From: Xiphydria camelus
Taxonomy: Eukaryota; Arthropoda; Insecta; Hymenoptera; Xiphydriidae
Assembly (NCBI GenBank): GCA_963678675.1
Contig: OY783195.1
Coordinates: 11,248,479 to 11,312,478 of the forward strand
Length of the DNA: 64,000 nt
Direction of reading: 5' to 3'
The notes under the pieces were generated by a model. It had not been told where the DNA came from and searched no databases. It was given only the letters and a program-made list of their open reading frames with translations. A program made the position numbers and the translations under genes. Positions 55,801 through 64,000 of this stretch are shown one piece after another. Position 1 is the first letter of the stretch. Each line of letters starts with the position of its first letter.

Positions 55801-56400
55801 GCCAGTAACGGACAGGATAAGGCTTGCAGATGGAAAACGTTGGTGAAGGAAGTACTATTAGAAGTATATGGACAGAATCTAAAATACTATTGTGCACGTG
55901 GAACTGGAAAAGGCAGATCAGGCATCTGTAAACGACTATTTGGAGGACTATATAGTAAGAATTATATTCAGTTAATTATATAGAAAATCGAAAACAGAAT
56001 TTTGAAAAATCGAGCAGAAATAATTAAAAAATGTACGTAAGTACACTTTTTCTTAATTTCACATCTTTTGTGATTTCAAAATTTTTATCAATTTTGTTAT
56101 AAAGTTATAAAAATTCGTCGAATTGACATCTTCACGATTTGCTTAAATTAGAAAATGCTTTGATACACTTTTTTTTCGCTTTTGTAATAAAAGAAAATTT
56201 GGTCGTTCTCAATTTTCTCTTTTTGATATTTAATTAAAAGTTTGTTACATTTGAATTGCATTTGTGTATTAATAACTTTTCTTTAAATTTTTGTTTTAGT
56301 GTGGGCTTCTTCGGTGGCTCGGGAAGCAGAAGAGATTGTCAACACGAAAGATTTCGTTAAGTATATTAATAAAGAAGCATCAAATAAACGCAAGAAGTAA
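52880..56400 (+). pseudogene. BEN-like domain protein of the 10.4 kb element, five exons
   Basis: Exons are 52880-53053, 53150-54292, 54372-54511, 55735-55954 and 56300-56400. All have GT/AG ends and matching phases, giving about 592 residues. The N-terminus reads MARRTKHVLLWWIDEGKK, then, after a one-base shift in a run of seven A, LKWGTGKEAVVRKAKVIAIS. A long Ser/Thr/Asn-rich, charged middle follows with two in-frame TAA codons (near 53680 and 54037). The C-terminus has WKTLVKEVLLEVYGQNLKYY, RGTGKGRSGICKRLFGGLY and ends NKEASNKRKK. The LL..V(Y/F)G..L...ARG..G pattern is that of a BEN domain, a DNA-binding and protein-binding module. It is probably the element's accessory protein. The BEN call is by eye and moderate. 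Confidence 0.65.
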
Positions 56401-56479
56401 TGTATAAACAGTAAATAAAAAGATATTATGACAGCACACCATAAAAAATAATATTTTTAATTCCTAAAATCTTATAAAA

Positions 56480-56715
56480 CCTAAAGGAATCCAAAGGGAA
56501 TAAAATATCGGTTAAAGTAGGTCATTTTCGGTTTTTGCGTTAGTTCTAAAAAGTCCTAAAACCATCCCAAATCTGCAATAAGTAGAACCTTTTAGGCTCA
56601 CTTAGGACCTTGCACATAATAGAAAATGACGTTTACGTAGACCTATTAAGTCCTAATACATCCTAAAAAGTATTCGAAATTATAGGACATTCTAGGTTCA
56701 AATATTCGACTCGGG
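56480..56715. repeat. Subterminal repeats, right end
   Basis: AAAGTAGGTCATTTTCGG, AAAAAGTCCTAAAACC, TTAGGACCTTGC, GACCTATTAAGTCCTAATAC and ATAGGACATTCTAGG follow closely, complementary in style to the left end. Confidence 0.65.
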
Positions 56716-57951
56716 TCCAGCAGTGGAAACGGCAGTGGCGCAAGTGCATCTTATCTCAGAGGAATTACTTTGAAGGGGATAACATTGAATTATCTGATTA
56801 ATTGTATAATACAATATTTTTTGCATTTTTATACGTATTAATGGGACAAACCTCGTATGTTAGTGCATAGAAGTTACTTATACAGGGTGGTCCAGGTTTA
56901 AGTACATTAATTTTGATATGTGATAGAACAACAAAAATAAAGTCAGACTTTCATAAGAAAATTTTTTAAAAAGTACTAACAAATATACAGGGTTTCAAAG
57001 TTGTGGAAAAAAATTTTTTACTCATCATAACTTCTAAACCACTGGAACGATTTCTATGAAATTTAGCACACAGACTAACTTAGTACACCTCTAATGATCA
57101 AAATCATTTTAAAAATTCTCCAGTGGCGTAGATACTGGGGGCCGGTACCCCCTTTTCCCCCTCCCAATTTTCAGCGCCACTGGATAATTTACAAAGGAAA
57201 TTGAATTTTTGAATTCCCTGTTTAATTTAGAAAAAAATTACCCTTGCAAATTTTTGATTTATTGCTTCGTTTTTGAGATAATTGAATTTATAGGGTTGCA
57301 GACAGGCCAAAACTTATGATTGAACTACCAAGAAAATACGATGAGAGGCCAAAACTGTTTTCAACATTTTATTACTGACTAGACATACATCATATACGAA
57401 AACAAATAAATAAATAAATAAATAATAATCAAATTAATTATTAAAAAAAATGTTTTCATGCATGTCTAGTCAGTAATAAAATGATGAAAACAGTTTTGGC
57501 CTCTCATATCGTATTTTCTTGGTAGTTCAATCATAAGTTTTGGCCTGTCTGCAACCCTATAATTCAAATATCTCAAAAACGAAGATATAAATCAAAAATT
57601 TGCAAGGGTAATTTTTTTTCTAAATGAAACAAGGAATCCAAAAATTCAATTTTCTTTGTAAAATATCCAGTGGTGCCAAAAATTGGGAAGGGGAAAAGGG
57701 GATACCGGTCCCCAGTATCTACGCCACTGGAGAATTACTAAAATTGCTTTAATCATTACTTAGAGGTGTACTATATTAGTCTGTATGCGAAATTTCATGG
57801 AAATCGGTCCAGTGGTTTAGAAGTTATGATGAGAAAACCATTTTTTTCCACAACTTTGACACCCTGTATCTTTGTTAGTAAACATTTTTTAAACAAATTT
57901 TCTTAAGAAAGTTTACTTTATTTTTGTCGTTCTATCATATATCAAACTTAA

Positions 57952-59252
57952 CCCTTAACTGACGTGGTGATATTTTGGAACACAAACTACGCTGTGGGGT
58001 CCTTGGGACTCCTATTTATTGACAGCAGATAATGACATTTAGTGATACATTTAAAAATTTTTGTCATTTCAGGGTGAAAAGGGCATTACATGAGAGACAC
58101 TGATGAAAAAATGGACGTATATTTTCACTATGAACTTTATTTTAATATATAAGAAAAAGAGATTACGACAATGAACATTTGTTTCTAAATGCGTATACAA
58201 CTTTATGTGAATATACTTTTTAAACGAATCAACTGTTATGGCCATTTGTTAGTAGTATGTGCTCGTAAAAAAAAATTATTTGGTAGACCAAAAGTTATTT
58301 GTACAAAAAACTGCAAGTGTTGCTTACCATGATTTTTTTTTCATTTATTCCGTTTCATCGACATCAACGAGACAATTTTGGCAGATCTTCTTGCTGCATT
58401 GCAAGCAGATTAGCTTCTTGCATTTTATACAAAGTAAAAGGTCTTCCTCCGTAATTTTGTGTTATAACGCGAGCAGCATTTCCTTCCATTTCTAGGTAGA
58501 ACTTCTGGCTCTTCGTCGTTCGTCGGTTCGGCTACAATTCCTAGTATTCTTTGCATACTTTCTCGTAAATATCTTGGTAGAATGTAGACGAAGGTTGACG
58601 ATTCTTTCGTTGAGAACAGGGACATATAATTGTTTAGCCAGCATTTTCAAAAATGACTCGACCGCACTATTTTCTTACATGTTACCATTTCTCAAAAAAG
58701 TCTCGAAAACTACGTTATTGGGTCCCAGAGACTCCGTCGTGCTCTGTTCGCAGGCCAATTAATGACTAACAATTTCGTCACTCTAGTCTGCTGTTGGTGG
58801 GGATATAGGGCGATTGGGTAACTGCACAAAACAGATAGAGTGCCATCTGTGGCACGCACCAAGCATTAAGCAGATGCCCGTGGTATAAGCGCTGTTTACA
58901 CGTTATTTTGGATAATAATTGAAGTGTTTTACCTATGAGATTTAATCAACATGGCCTCAATTATAATAGAATGTGGATTTCAAAGCATTCAAATAAATTC
59001 TTTCCGTGGAAAATCGTTATTAAAAGGTAAATACAAGCAGCGCCACCAAGCTGGGTTTCTTGGCGAAACTTGGATGTACATTCTCTATATGTACACGTGT
59101 AACACAAACAAAAGCTACGTTTGTGGGAGTACGCTAGAGCCCTATAGTAGAAAGGTACTGAAGAGCGCGCAGCGGTAAGATGAAAAACACAAGAAAAATT
59201 AATGTTCATATAGTGCTGGGAGTCCATGGGACTCCACAACGTCGATTAAGGG
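57952..59252 (-). mobile_element. piggyBac deletion derivative, 1301 bp
   Basis: TTAA lies at 57948-57951 and 59253-59256. Ends are CCCTTAACTGACGTGG and, inverted, CCCTTAATCGACGTTG. GGACTCC repeats lie just inside both. It carries only the C-terminal part of a transposase. Confidence 0.88.
58345..58625 (-). pseudogene. piggyBac transposase C-terminal cysteine-rich domain
   Basis: The minus strand reads PEVLPRNGRKCCSRYNTKLR and then, after a one-base shift, CIKCKKLICLQCSKKICQNC and ends DVDETE. Repeated C-x2-C after a basic stretch is the cysteine-rich tail of piggyBac transposases. The DDD catalytic core is missing. Confidence 0.8.
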
Positions 59253-59287
59253 TTAATGTAATTAAACCTGGACCACCATGTATACAT

Positions 59288-59525
59288 CACTGTGAGGAAT
59301 GTTTCGTGACGCAAATAATCCAGGGATAGCGGACCATTGACGAGGTACCCCCGATGACGCACGGACAACCGTACCAATCTACCAGCTAACGATACTCACT
59401 TGCGGTACTCAGCGTGAGGAATGTTCATGACGGAAATAACCCAGAGATGGCGGGCCGCTGACGAGGAACCCCCAATGACGCATGGACGACCGTACCGATC
59501 TACCAGCTAACGGTACTCAAGAATC
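59288..59525. repeat. Two tandem units of about 118 bp
   Basis: GTGAGGAATGTT..CGACGAGG..CCCCC to ATCTACCAGCTAACG occurs twice in a row with about 85 percent identity by eye. Its nature is unknown. Confidence 0.75.
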
Positions 59526-59943
59526 GCTGTAATTGGTTCGGGACTAGGGACGAGCTCGCGCACAAAACACGGCTCGACTAGCTCAGCAGAGCATTACTTC
59601 TTCGACCATCGTACGAGCATCATCGAGCTAAAGCCGCTCCCACACGATGCGTCCAGCGTTGGCTCCAGCGTTAGTTCCAGCGTTGGTTCCAACGCTGGAC
59701 GCAATCGCCGTTTCCCCGCCCACACGATGCGGCGAATGCCTTCCAGCGTTGGACACATCGACATTTGCCACATCGTGTGGGAGGACGTTGGCGAACTGCA
59801 TGCGTCCAATGGTGACGAACGTTGGCCACATGCAACGTTCGGGCTTCTGTCGGTAAATTTGAGCCGCGTCAAAGGAGCTTCAAAATATAGCGATATTTAT
59901 TATCGCGGGCACTTCAAAAAATGACTCATTCTGACCAGTCCCA

Positions 59944-60757
59944 TCGAGGGGTTATTCACATTCAATTTGGATGACACCGTGATTATAAAATGTAATCGAT
60001 TATAAGCGTTTACCACGTTGATTACACTGATTTCGGTAGTCAGTGATTACATTCATTACCACTACCTTCGAAGGTGACTTCATGATTAATAAATGATTTC
60101 AATGATTACAGTGAAATGGTAATCAGTGATTACAATATGTCAGTAATTGTTGAAATCATGTCCTCACTCTGTCTTTCTTATTAATTAATTGTTTTTTAAT
60201 GAACAAATCAACAATGAATAAAACTACATCAATTTGTAAAGGAAAACAAACAATGCATTAACTTTATTTGCGAGCTGTTCTGGTCGCTCGGGGTTTTGTG
60301 AACGTACTAGTCGCTCTGCGATTAGGAGCACTTGTTGTGCGACTTTTTCAGCTTTCTCTATTGCGACCGGGGGCGGGAGTGCCAACACACAACGCGAAGA
60401 AATTTCCAGGGAGATGCGGAAGGCAGGGTTAAGTGTTGTAAATCCCGAGGACCCTACTTAAAGAACCCAAGGTGTGTCGAATTTCTCCCTCACACCGGTC
60501 TACGGCCCAAATGCGAGGAGCATTTGAGCGAATACGCGACAGTGCCAGGGACATGAAAGGGGAATCGTGGCGGTTTTTGATGATTACAGTCATTACAAAT
60601 GACTACAAATGATTATATTTCGATTACCAAAAAATGATGACAGAAAATACAATCACTCGTAATAAGTGATTACACTGACTTCGTTGATTACAGTGTGATT
60701 ACACTTTGATTACAAAATTGAGTGACACCATGATTATGATTGTGAGTAGCCCCTCGT
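59944..60757. mobile_element. TIR element with GTGATTAC repeats and 6 bp duplication
   Basis: CGAGGGGTTATTCAC at the left and, inverted, CGAGGGGCTACTCAC at the right. GTCCCA flanks at 59938-59943 and 60758-60763. AGTGATTAC and variants recur more than a dozen times near both ends. The middle (60260-60560) is GC-richer and open on both strands without a known motif. Confidence 0.7.
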
Positions 60758-60763
60758 GTCCCA

Positions 60764-61319
60764 TACCTCCCGCCTCGTAGTCCAAGGCACTTATCCATTT
60801 TACAAAAAAATCGACGAGGGTAGGCTGATTTTTTCAGGGCTGTTCAAAGGCAGTCTCCAGAGTACGGAACCAAAAGATCACACTCGAAATCATCTGGCGT
60901 TCGGCCCTAGGGGCCTTTTTCTTATTTTTTTTTTTTTCGACAAAATGACGTTAATGAAAGTTAATATTCTGATTAATTTTGCCTGATGAACTTTTTTCTA
61001 TCTATTTTAGTTTAGGCGCTATTATTATTTTTGTGTTTGGAAATTTGAAAAACAAAAATAACAAAAAAGCTACAGATAATTGTGTGTTTTGTTTTCCCGC
61101 AAATGTATCAATGCACAGAAGTAGGAGAATGACTTGAGTCAAATTTTGTTTTTATTAACATTATTTGTTTATACCAAATTCCCAAAGAGCGTTTATTTGT
61201 CAACTGTAGAAGTTTCATTGCTAAACCGCGTGACATTGTTTTGTTTCAAAATGTGGAATAACGAGTTGTCTACGAATTACACAATTTATAGAACATGTCG
61301 TTCATACCGGTTAACGTTG
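60764..61319. other. Loop of the TAA-flanked foldback, nothing else recognised
   Basis: AT-rich, no frame with motif. Confidence 0.4.
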
Positions 61320-61482
61320 GAAGCTTCTTTGACGCGGCTCAGATTTACCGACAGAAGCCTGAACGTGGCATGAGGCCAACGTTGGAAGCATACCATTCGC
61401 CAACGTCCTCCCACACGATGTGGCAAATGCCGATGCTTCCAACGTTGGAAGGCGTTCGCCCCATCGTGTGGGACCGGCTTAA

Positions 61483-62952
61483 CGAGAAGGAGTCAGAGTT
61501 CGATTCGCATTGGTTCAACCAACAGTCATTAGTAGAAGCATACTCAGAGTTCGATTCGCATTAGTATATTAAAATATTTCTTACATAACGTATAACTTTT
61601 TTATACTGCGACGTGGAGAATCGCTCCGGGTCACAAAAAGAGTGCACGCATGACCCCGAAATTAGATATTTCAAATATTATAATATATTTGTTTTAATTT
61701 TTCGTATATAGTAGACCCTCGATTCGCAGGAATTTGATTTCATTGACTTTCCAAGGTAGAACTAGTCCAGTAAAAATCATTCTGAAATCGATGTTTCGAG
61801 CCTCAAAGCTGAAAATTTGGTCAAAGGTCCATTTTGGGTAGCTGAAAACAGGGGTGAACAGGGGAAACAATAAAAACTACCCAAAAAATGGGTTCTACGA
61901 AAATAACTCGAAAACTAAGCGAGATATCGAAAAAAGTATAAAGTAAAAGTTGTAGAGCTTAAAATTCTCTATAAAAAAGGTTTACACAGTTTACCCCCAC
62001 TCCCCACGATTTACCCTCTAGAGCTGCGCGAACATTGGAAGTAGAAAAAAAATCATAAAACATCGAAAATTTAACATTTTTGAATGCTTTTTGTTTTAAA
62101 TTGCTTAAGAAATTCTCTACTTTTTAAATAAAATGATGTTTTTTTTCACTCAATTGTTTAAAAACTGCCAAGTAAAATCAACGATATCTCTCGGTAATAT
62201 ATTGAATGATTTTTTCTTCTTTGTGTTCCATAATTTTGTTAGTTAAGTTCTCTGTACATTACACTCCGGTTATTCTTCTGTAGTTGTCGTAAGTTTTTAA
62301 ATAACTTCGTTTTTGGAAAATTGCTTTACCAACCTTGGTGCGTCCGGAGAACCACTGGTCGCCTTCTTCTTTCCCCCCCATAGTGGTAGGACCCAGGCCC
62401 GTTACCTTTCTGGATCTCGTTCTCCTCCGTTTAAACTTCCCTAACCTCGGCCGCTTTCGCACAGCAAAATATATGTTATGCACCATCATGTAGCTATATT
62501 ATAAACAAAGTATTGGATTGTTTCGCCCATGAAGAAAGTAAATAGAAAGTTTTTCAATAATTTTTATTTTGCATACTAAAAATAACACCACCGCCGTTTT
62601 TTTAATATAGATTCAAGCACGATTAAACGATGCCATATAATTTTTACGAGATGATTGGTGTGTTAGAACAAGTCGAAATAAATTAATGAAAATGAAACAA
62701 CTTTGGTTCCGCTGTTTTTCTAACGTAAGAGATCGCGAAAAACGGAGAAAGCAAAGTTGTACACCTATTAATTCGATTTTTTACTTTACAAAAATAATAG
62801 TATTTATTTACAATGACTTATTACTAATGAGAATACAATTTACTGCACGGGATATATGTACATATAAATCAAATTAAATCACATTAAAGGTATTATTTTA
62901 TGAACTGACACAGAATCTTCGTTTTAATCTTCATCGCTTTCGTATATGTATA
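61483..62952. other. No supported gene
   Basis: A 76-codon minus-strand frame at 62259-62489 (Arg/Lys-rich, with GLGPTTMGGKEEGDQWFSG) is open but unrecognised. The surrounding AT-rich sequence has phrases like AACTCGAAAACTAAGCGAGA, common in dispersed insect repeats. Confidence 0.35.
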
Positions 62953-63780
62953 TTAGAGTGGGCCAAAAAAAAGACTATTTTTTGTTTTTCAAATTACTAT
63001 GAAAACATTGTTGAGGATGACGAAAAAGAAATTCTGCTGAAGTTTCAGCTCTTAATATTAATATTAACAACTGCCTCATCGCAATTTTCTTTTTCCCGTT
63101 TAAATAACATGGGAAAATTTTTTTTTGAACCTTCAATTTTTATAAAGTGTTAACGGATTAGCGCATTCGAATGATCAAAACGTATTCTTGTAGGGAATCG
63201 GACGACCTACAAAAAAGGTATCTTATGAATTTTTGATAAATTTATCAGTTCGGAAGTTATTCGAGGTCAAAGTTGAACTGGTGGTCAATTTCACGGTTTT
63301 TTCACTTTTGACACGAAATAGTTTTTTAAACCTCTTTTTATTTCAGTTGTTTAAGATTTTCAACAACAAGTTGATCTTAAACAACTGAAATAAAAAGAGG
63401 TTACAAAAATTATTTCGTGTCAAAAATGAAAAAAAAACGTGAAATTGACCACCAGTTCAACTTTGACCTCGAATAACTTCGGAACTGATAAATTTATCAA
63501 AAATTCATAAGATACCTTTTTTGTAGGTCGTCCGATTTCCTACAAGAATACGTTTTGATCATACGAATGCGCTAATCCGTTAACAAGTTATAAAAATTGA
63601 AAGTTAAAAAAAAAATTGTTCCCATGTTATTTAAACGGGAAAAAGAAAATTGCGATGAGGCAGTTGTTAATATTAATATTGAGAGCTGAAACTTCAGCAG
63701 AATTTCTTTTTCGTCATCCTCAACAATGTTCTTATAGTAACTTAAGAAACAAAAAATAGTCTTTTTTTAGCCCACCCTAA
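62953..63780. mobile_element. Near-perfect 828 bp palindrome
   Basis: TTAGAGTGGGCCAAAAAAAA at the left is mirrored by TTTTTTTAGCCCACCCTAA at the right. The arms pair for about 400 bases each and almost meet at 63355-63380 (CAACTGAAATAAAAAGAGG). It is probably a Tc1/mariner-type foldback given the TA-rich flanks. Confidence 0.85.
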
Positions 63781-63795
63781 TGTATATCTGTAAAA

Positions 63796-64000
63796 AAAGG
63801 CGGCATGTTTATTCAGTGCCAACAAAAATTGATACGTAAAATACTCTCCAAAAAAGATTTGAAATCAATTAAGATCGCCATGTTCAAGATTTATATATAA
63901 AAAATAAAATGCATCATTTGAAAGGAAAATTATTGTAAATCAAGTTACTAAAAAATTCGACTAAAAAAATTTATTAACAAATTTTAATAAAAAAGAACTT
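63796..64000. mobile_element. Foldback family FB-1, copy 4, runs off the window
   Basis: Starts AAAAAAAGGCGGCATGTTTA and follows the left arm of copies 1 and 2 to the window end. Confidence 0.8.

Larger units (their letters stand above)
46334..56715. mobile_element. 10.4 kb two-gene TNP2/CMC-type DNA transposon
   Basis: CCCGAGTCGAATATTTG at 46334-46350 is repeated exactly, inverted, at 56699-56715, and a weaker match continues for 15 bases. Removing the element and one copy of TC (46332-46333, 56716-56717) restores GTGCTTCCAGCAG, the mariner sequence seen in the other arm at 45905-45920. Subterminal regions carry many short variants of ACCTA, TAGGAC and TAGTACT. Two divergent genes fill the inside: a transposase on the minus strand (47729-51745) and a BEN-like protein on the plus strand (52880-56400). 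The intergenic region and one intron hold younger insertions. CACTA itself is not the terminus, so the exact CMC subfamily is unclear. Confidence 0.85.
45778..56855. mobile_element. Mariner-derived foldback split by the 10.4 kb element
   Basis: Ends are CGAGGTTTGCCCCATTAATA and, inverted, CGAGGTTTGTCCCATTAATA, flanked by TA at 45776-45777 and 56856-56857. The left part (to 46278) is mariner on the minus strand. From 46279 the C-terminal part appears again on the plus strand (GACGAGGCTGCTGAAGGGCC), continues to 46333 and resumes at 56716. It is therefore a foldback built from two mariner 3' ends. Confidence 0.82.
56883..59280. mobile_element. TA-flanked foldback split by a piggyBac derivative
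   Basis: Left CAGGGTGGTCCAGGTTTAA and right, inverted, CATGGTGGTCCAGGTTTAA, flanked by TA on both sides. The arms of about 450 bases (56883-57345, 57470-57950) carry a phrase like CCAGTGGCGTAGATACTGGG. The loop has an (AAAT)n run at 57400-57425. The right end is displaced to 59257-59280 by the TTAA insertion. Confidence 0.82.
59632..61479. mobile_element. TAA-flanked foldback, AGCCGSTCCCACACGATG ends
   Basis: AGCCGCTCCCACACGATG at the left and the inverse of AGCCGGTCCCACACGATG at the right, flanked by TAA at 59629-59631 and 61480-61482. Arms (to about 59882 and from about 61320) share CCAACGTTGG/CCAGCGTTGG-type repeats and GAGCCGCGTCAAAG. The TAA target and GGTCCCACACG end fit PIF/Harbinger MITEs. 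Another element is nested in the loop. Confidence 0.75.

Noticed and set aside
60332..60556. 74-codon frame as a gene in the GTGATTAC element
   Set aside because: Open on both strands with no motif; kept only as a remark on composition.

Overview
The window looks like a transposon-dense stretch of an animal nuclear genome, most likely an insect. The evidence is an intact mariner with a D,D34D transposase, remnants of Tc1, piggyBac, PIF/Harbinger, pogo/Tigger-type, THAP/P-like and TNP2-type (CMC/EnSpm) transposons, one tRNA-derived SINE, a low GC background, and splice-site-bounded exons. Hymenoptera is plausible from the element mix, but nothing in the sequence proves it. I see no rRNA, CRISPR array, functional tRNA gene or bacterial-type operon.

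Layout. 1-3.1 kb: an internally deleted mariner, a second transposase scrap and AT-rich filler. 3.1-8.7 kb: a mariner N-terminal scrap, a Harbinger-type MITE, a foldback carrying a tRNA-like sequence, a second foldback family, the intact mariner (5739-7025), and a 1.1 kb palindrome. 9-15.2 kb: a composite foldback element with HTH transposase scraps, interrupted by a TIR element holding a ~129 bp tandem array and by another TIR element. 15.4-17.9 kb: two Harbinger 5' ends pointing at each other around host-like exons. 18-23 kb: more foldbacks, a SINE with a 15 bp target-site duplication, and a second copy of the composite element. 23.9-30.8 kb: a PHD-type transposase tail, tRNA-like elements, a 2.4 kb TTAA insertion, and a 1.35 kb TAA-flanked element carrying a transposase C-terminus. 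31.5-33.8 kb: an inverted duplication of a THAP-coding gene and a mariner tail. 34.6-40.7 kb: inverted copies of earlier families, a Tc1 deletion derivative and a clean 738 bp palindrome. 41.1-42.7 kb: a GC-rich block that may be a host promoter or exon. 43.5-44.4 kb: a foldback copy. 45.8-56.9 kb: a mariner foldback split by a 10.4 kb transposon. 56.9-64 kb: a TA-flanked foldback split by a piggyBac derivative, two nested TIR elements, and two further foldbacks.

The most notable unit is the 10.4 kb element at 46334-56715. It has 17 bp perfect terminal inverted repeats and sits at a precisely reconstructable insertion site in an older mariner. It carries two divergently transcribed multi-exon genes: a TNP2-type DDE transposase on the minus strand and a protein with a BEN-like C-terminus on the plus strand. 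Both genes are almost complete. They are broken only by four in-frame TAA codons and two single-base shifts in A runs, so the element probably died recently.

Nested insertions let several empty sites be reconstructed from other copies in the same window, giving direct evidence for mobility. Only the mariner transposase is an uninterrupted gene that I can name with confidence. The possible host genes are limited to two or three exon-like blocks of unknown function.
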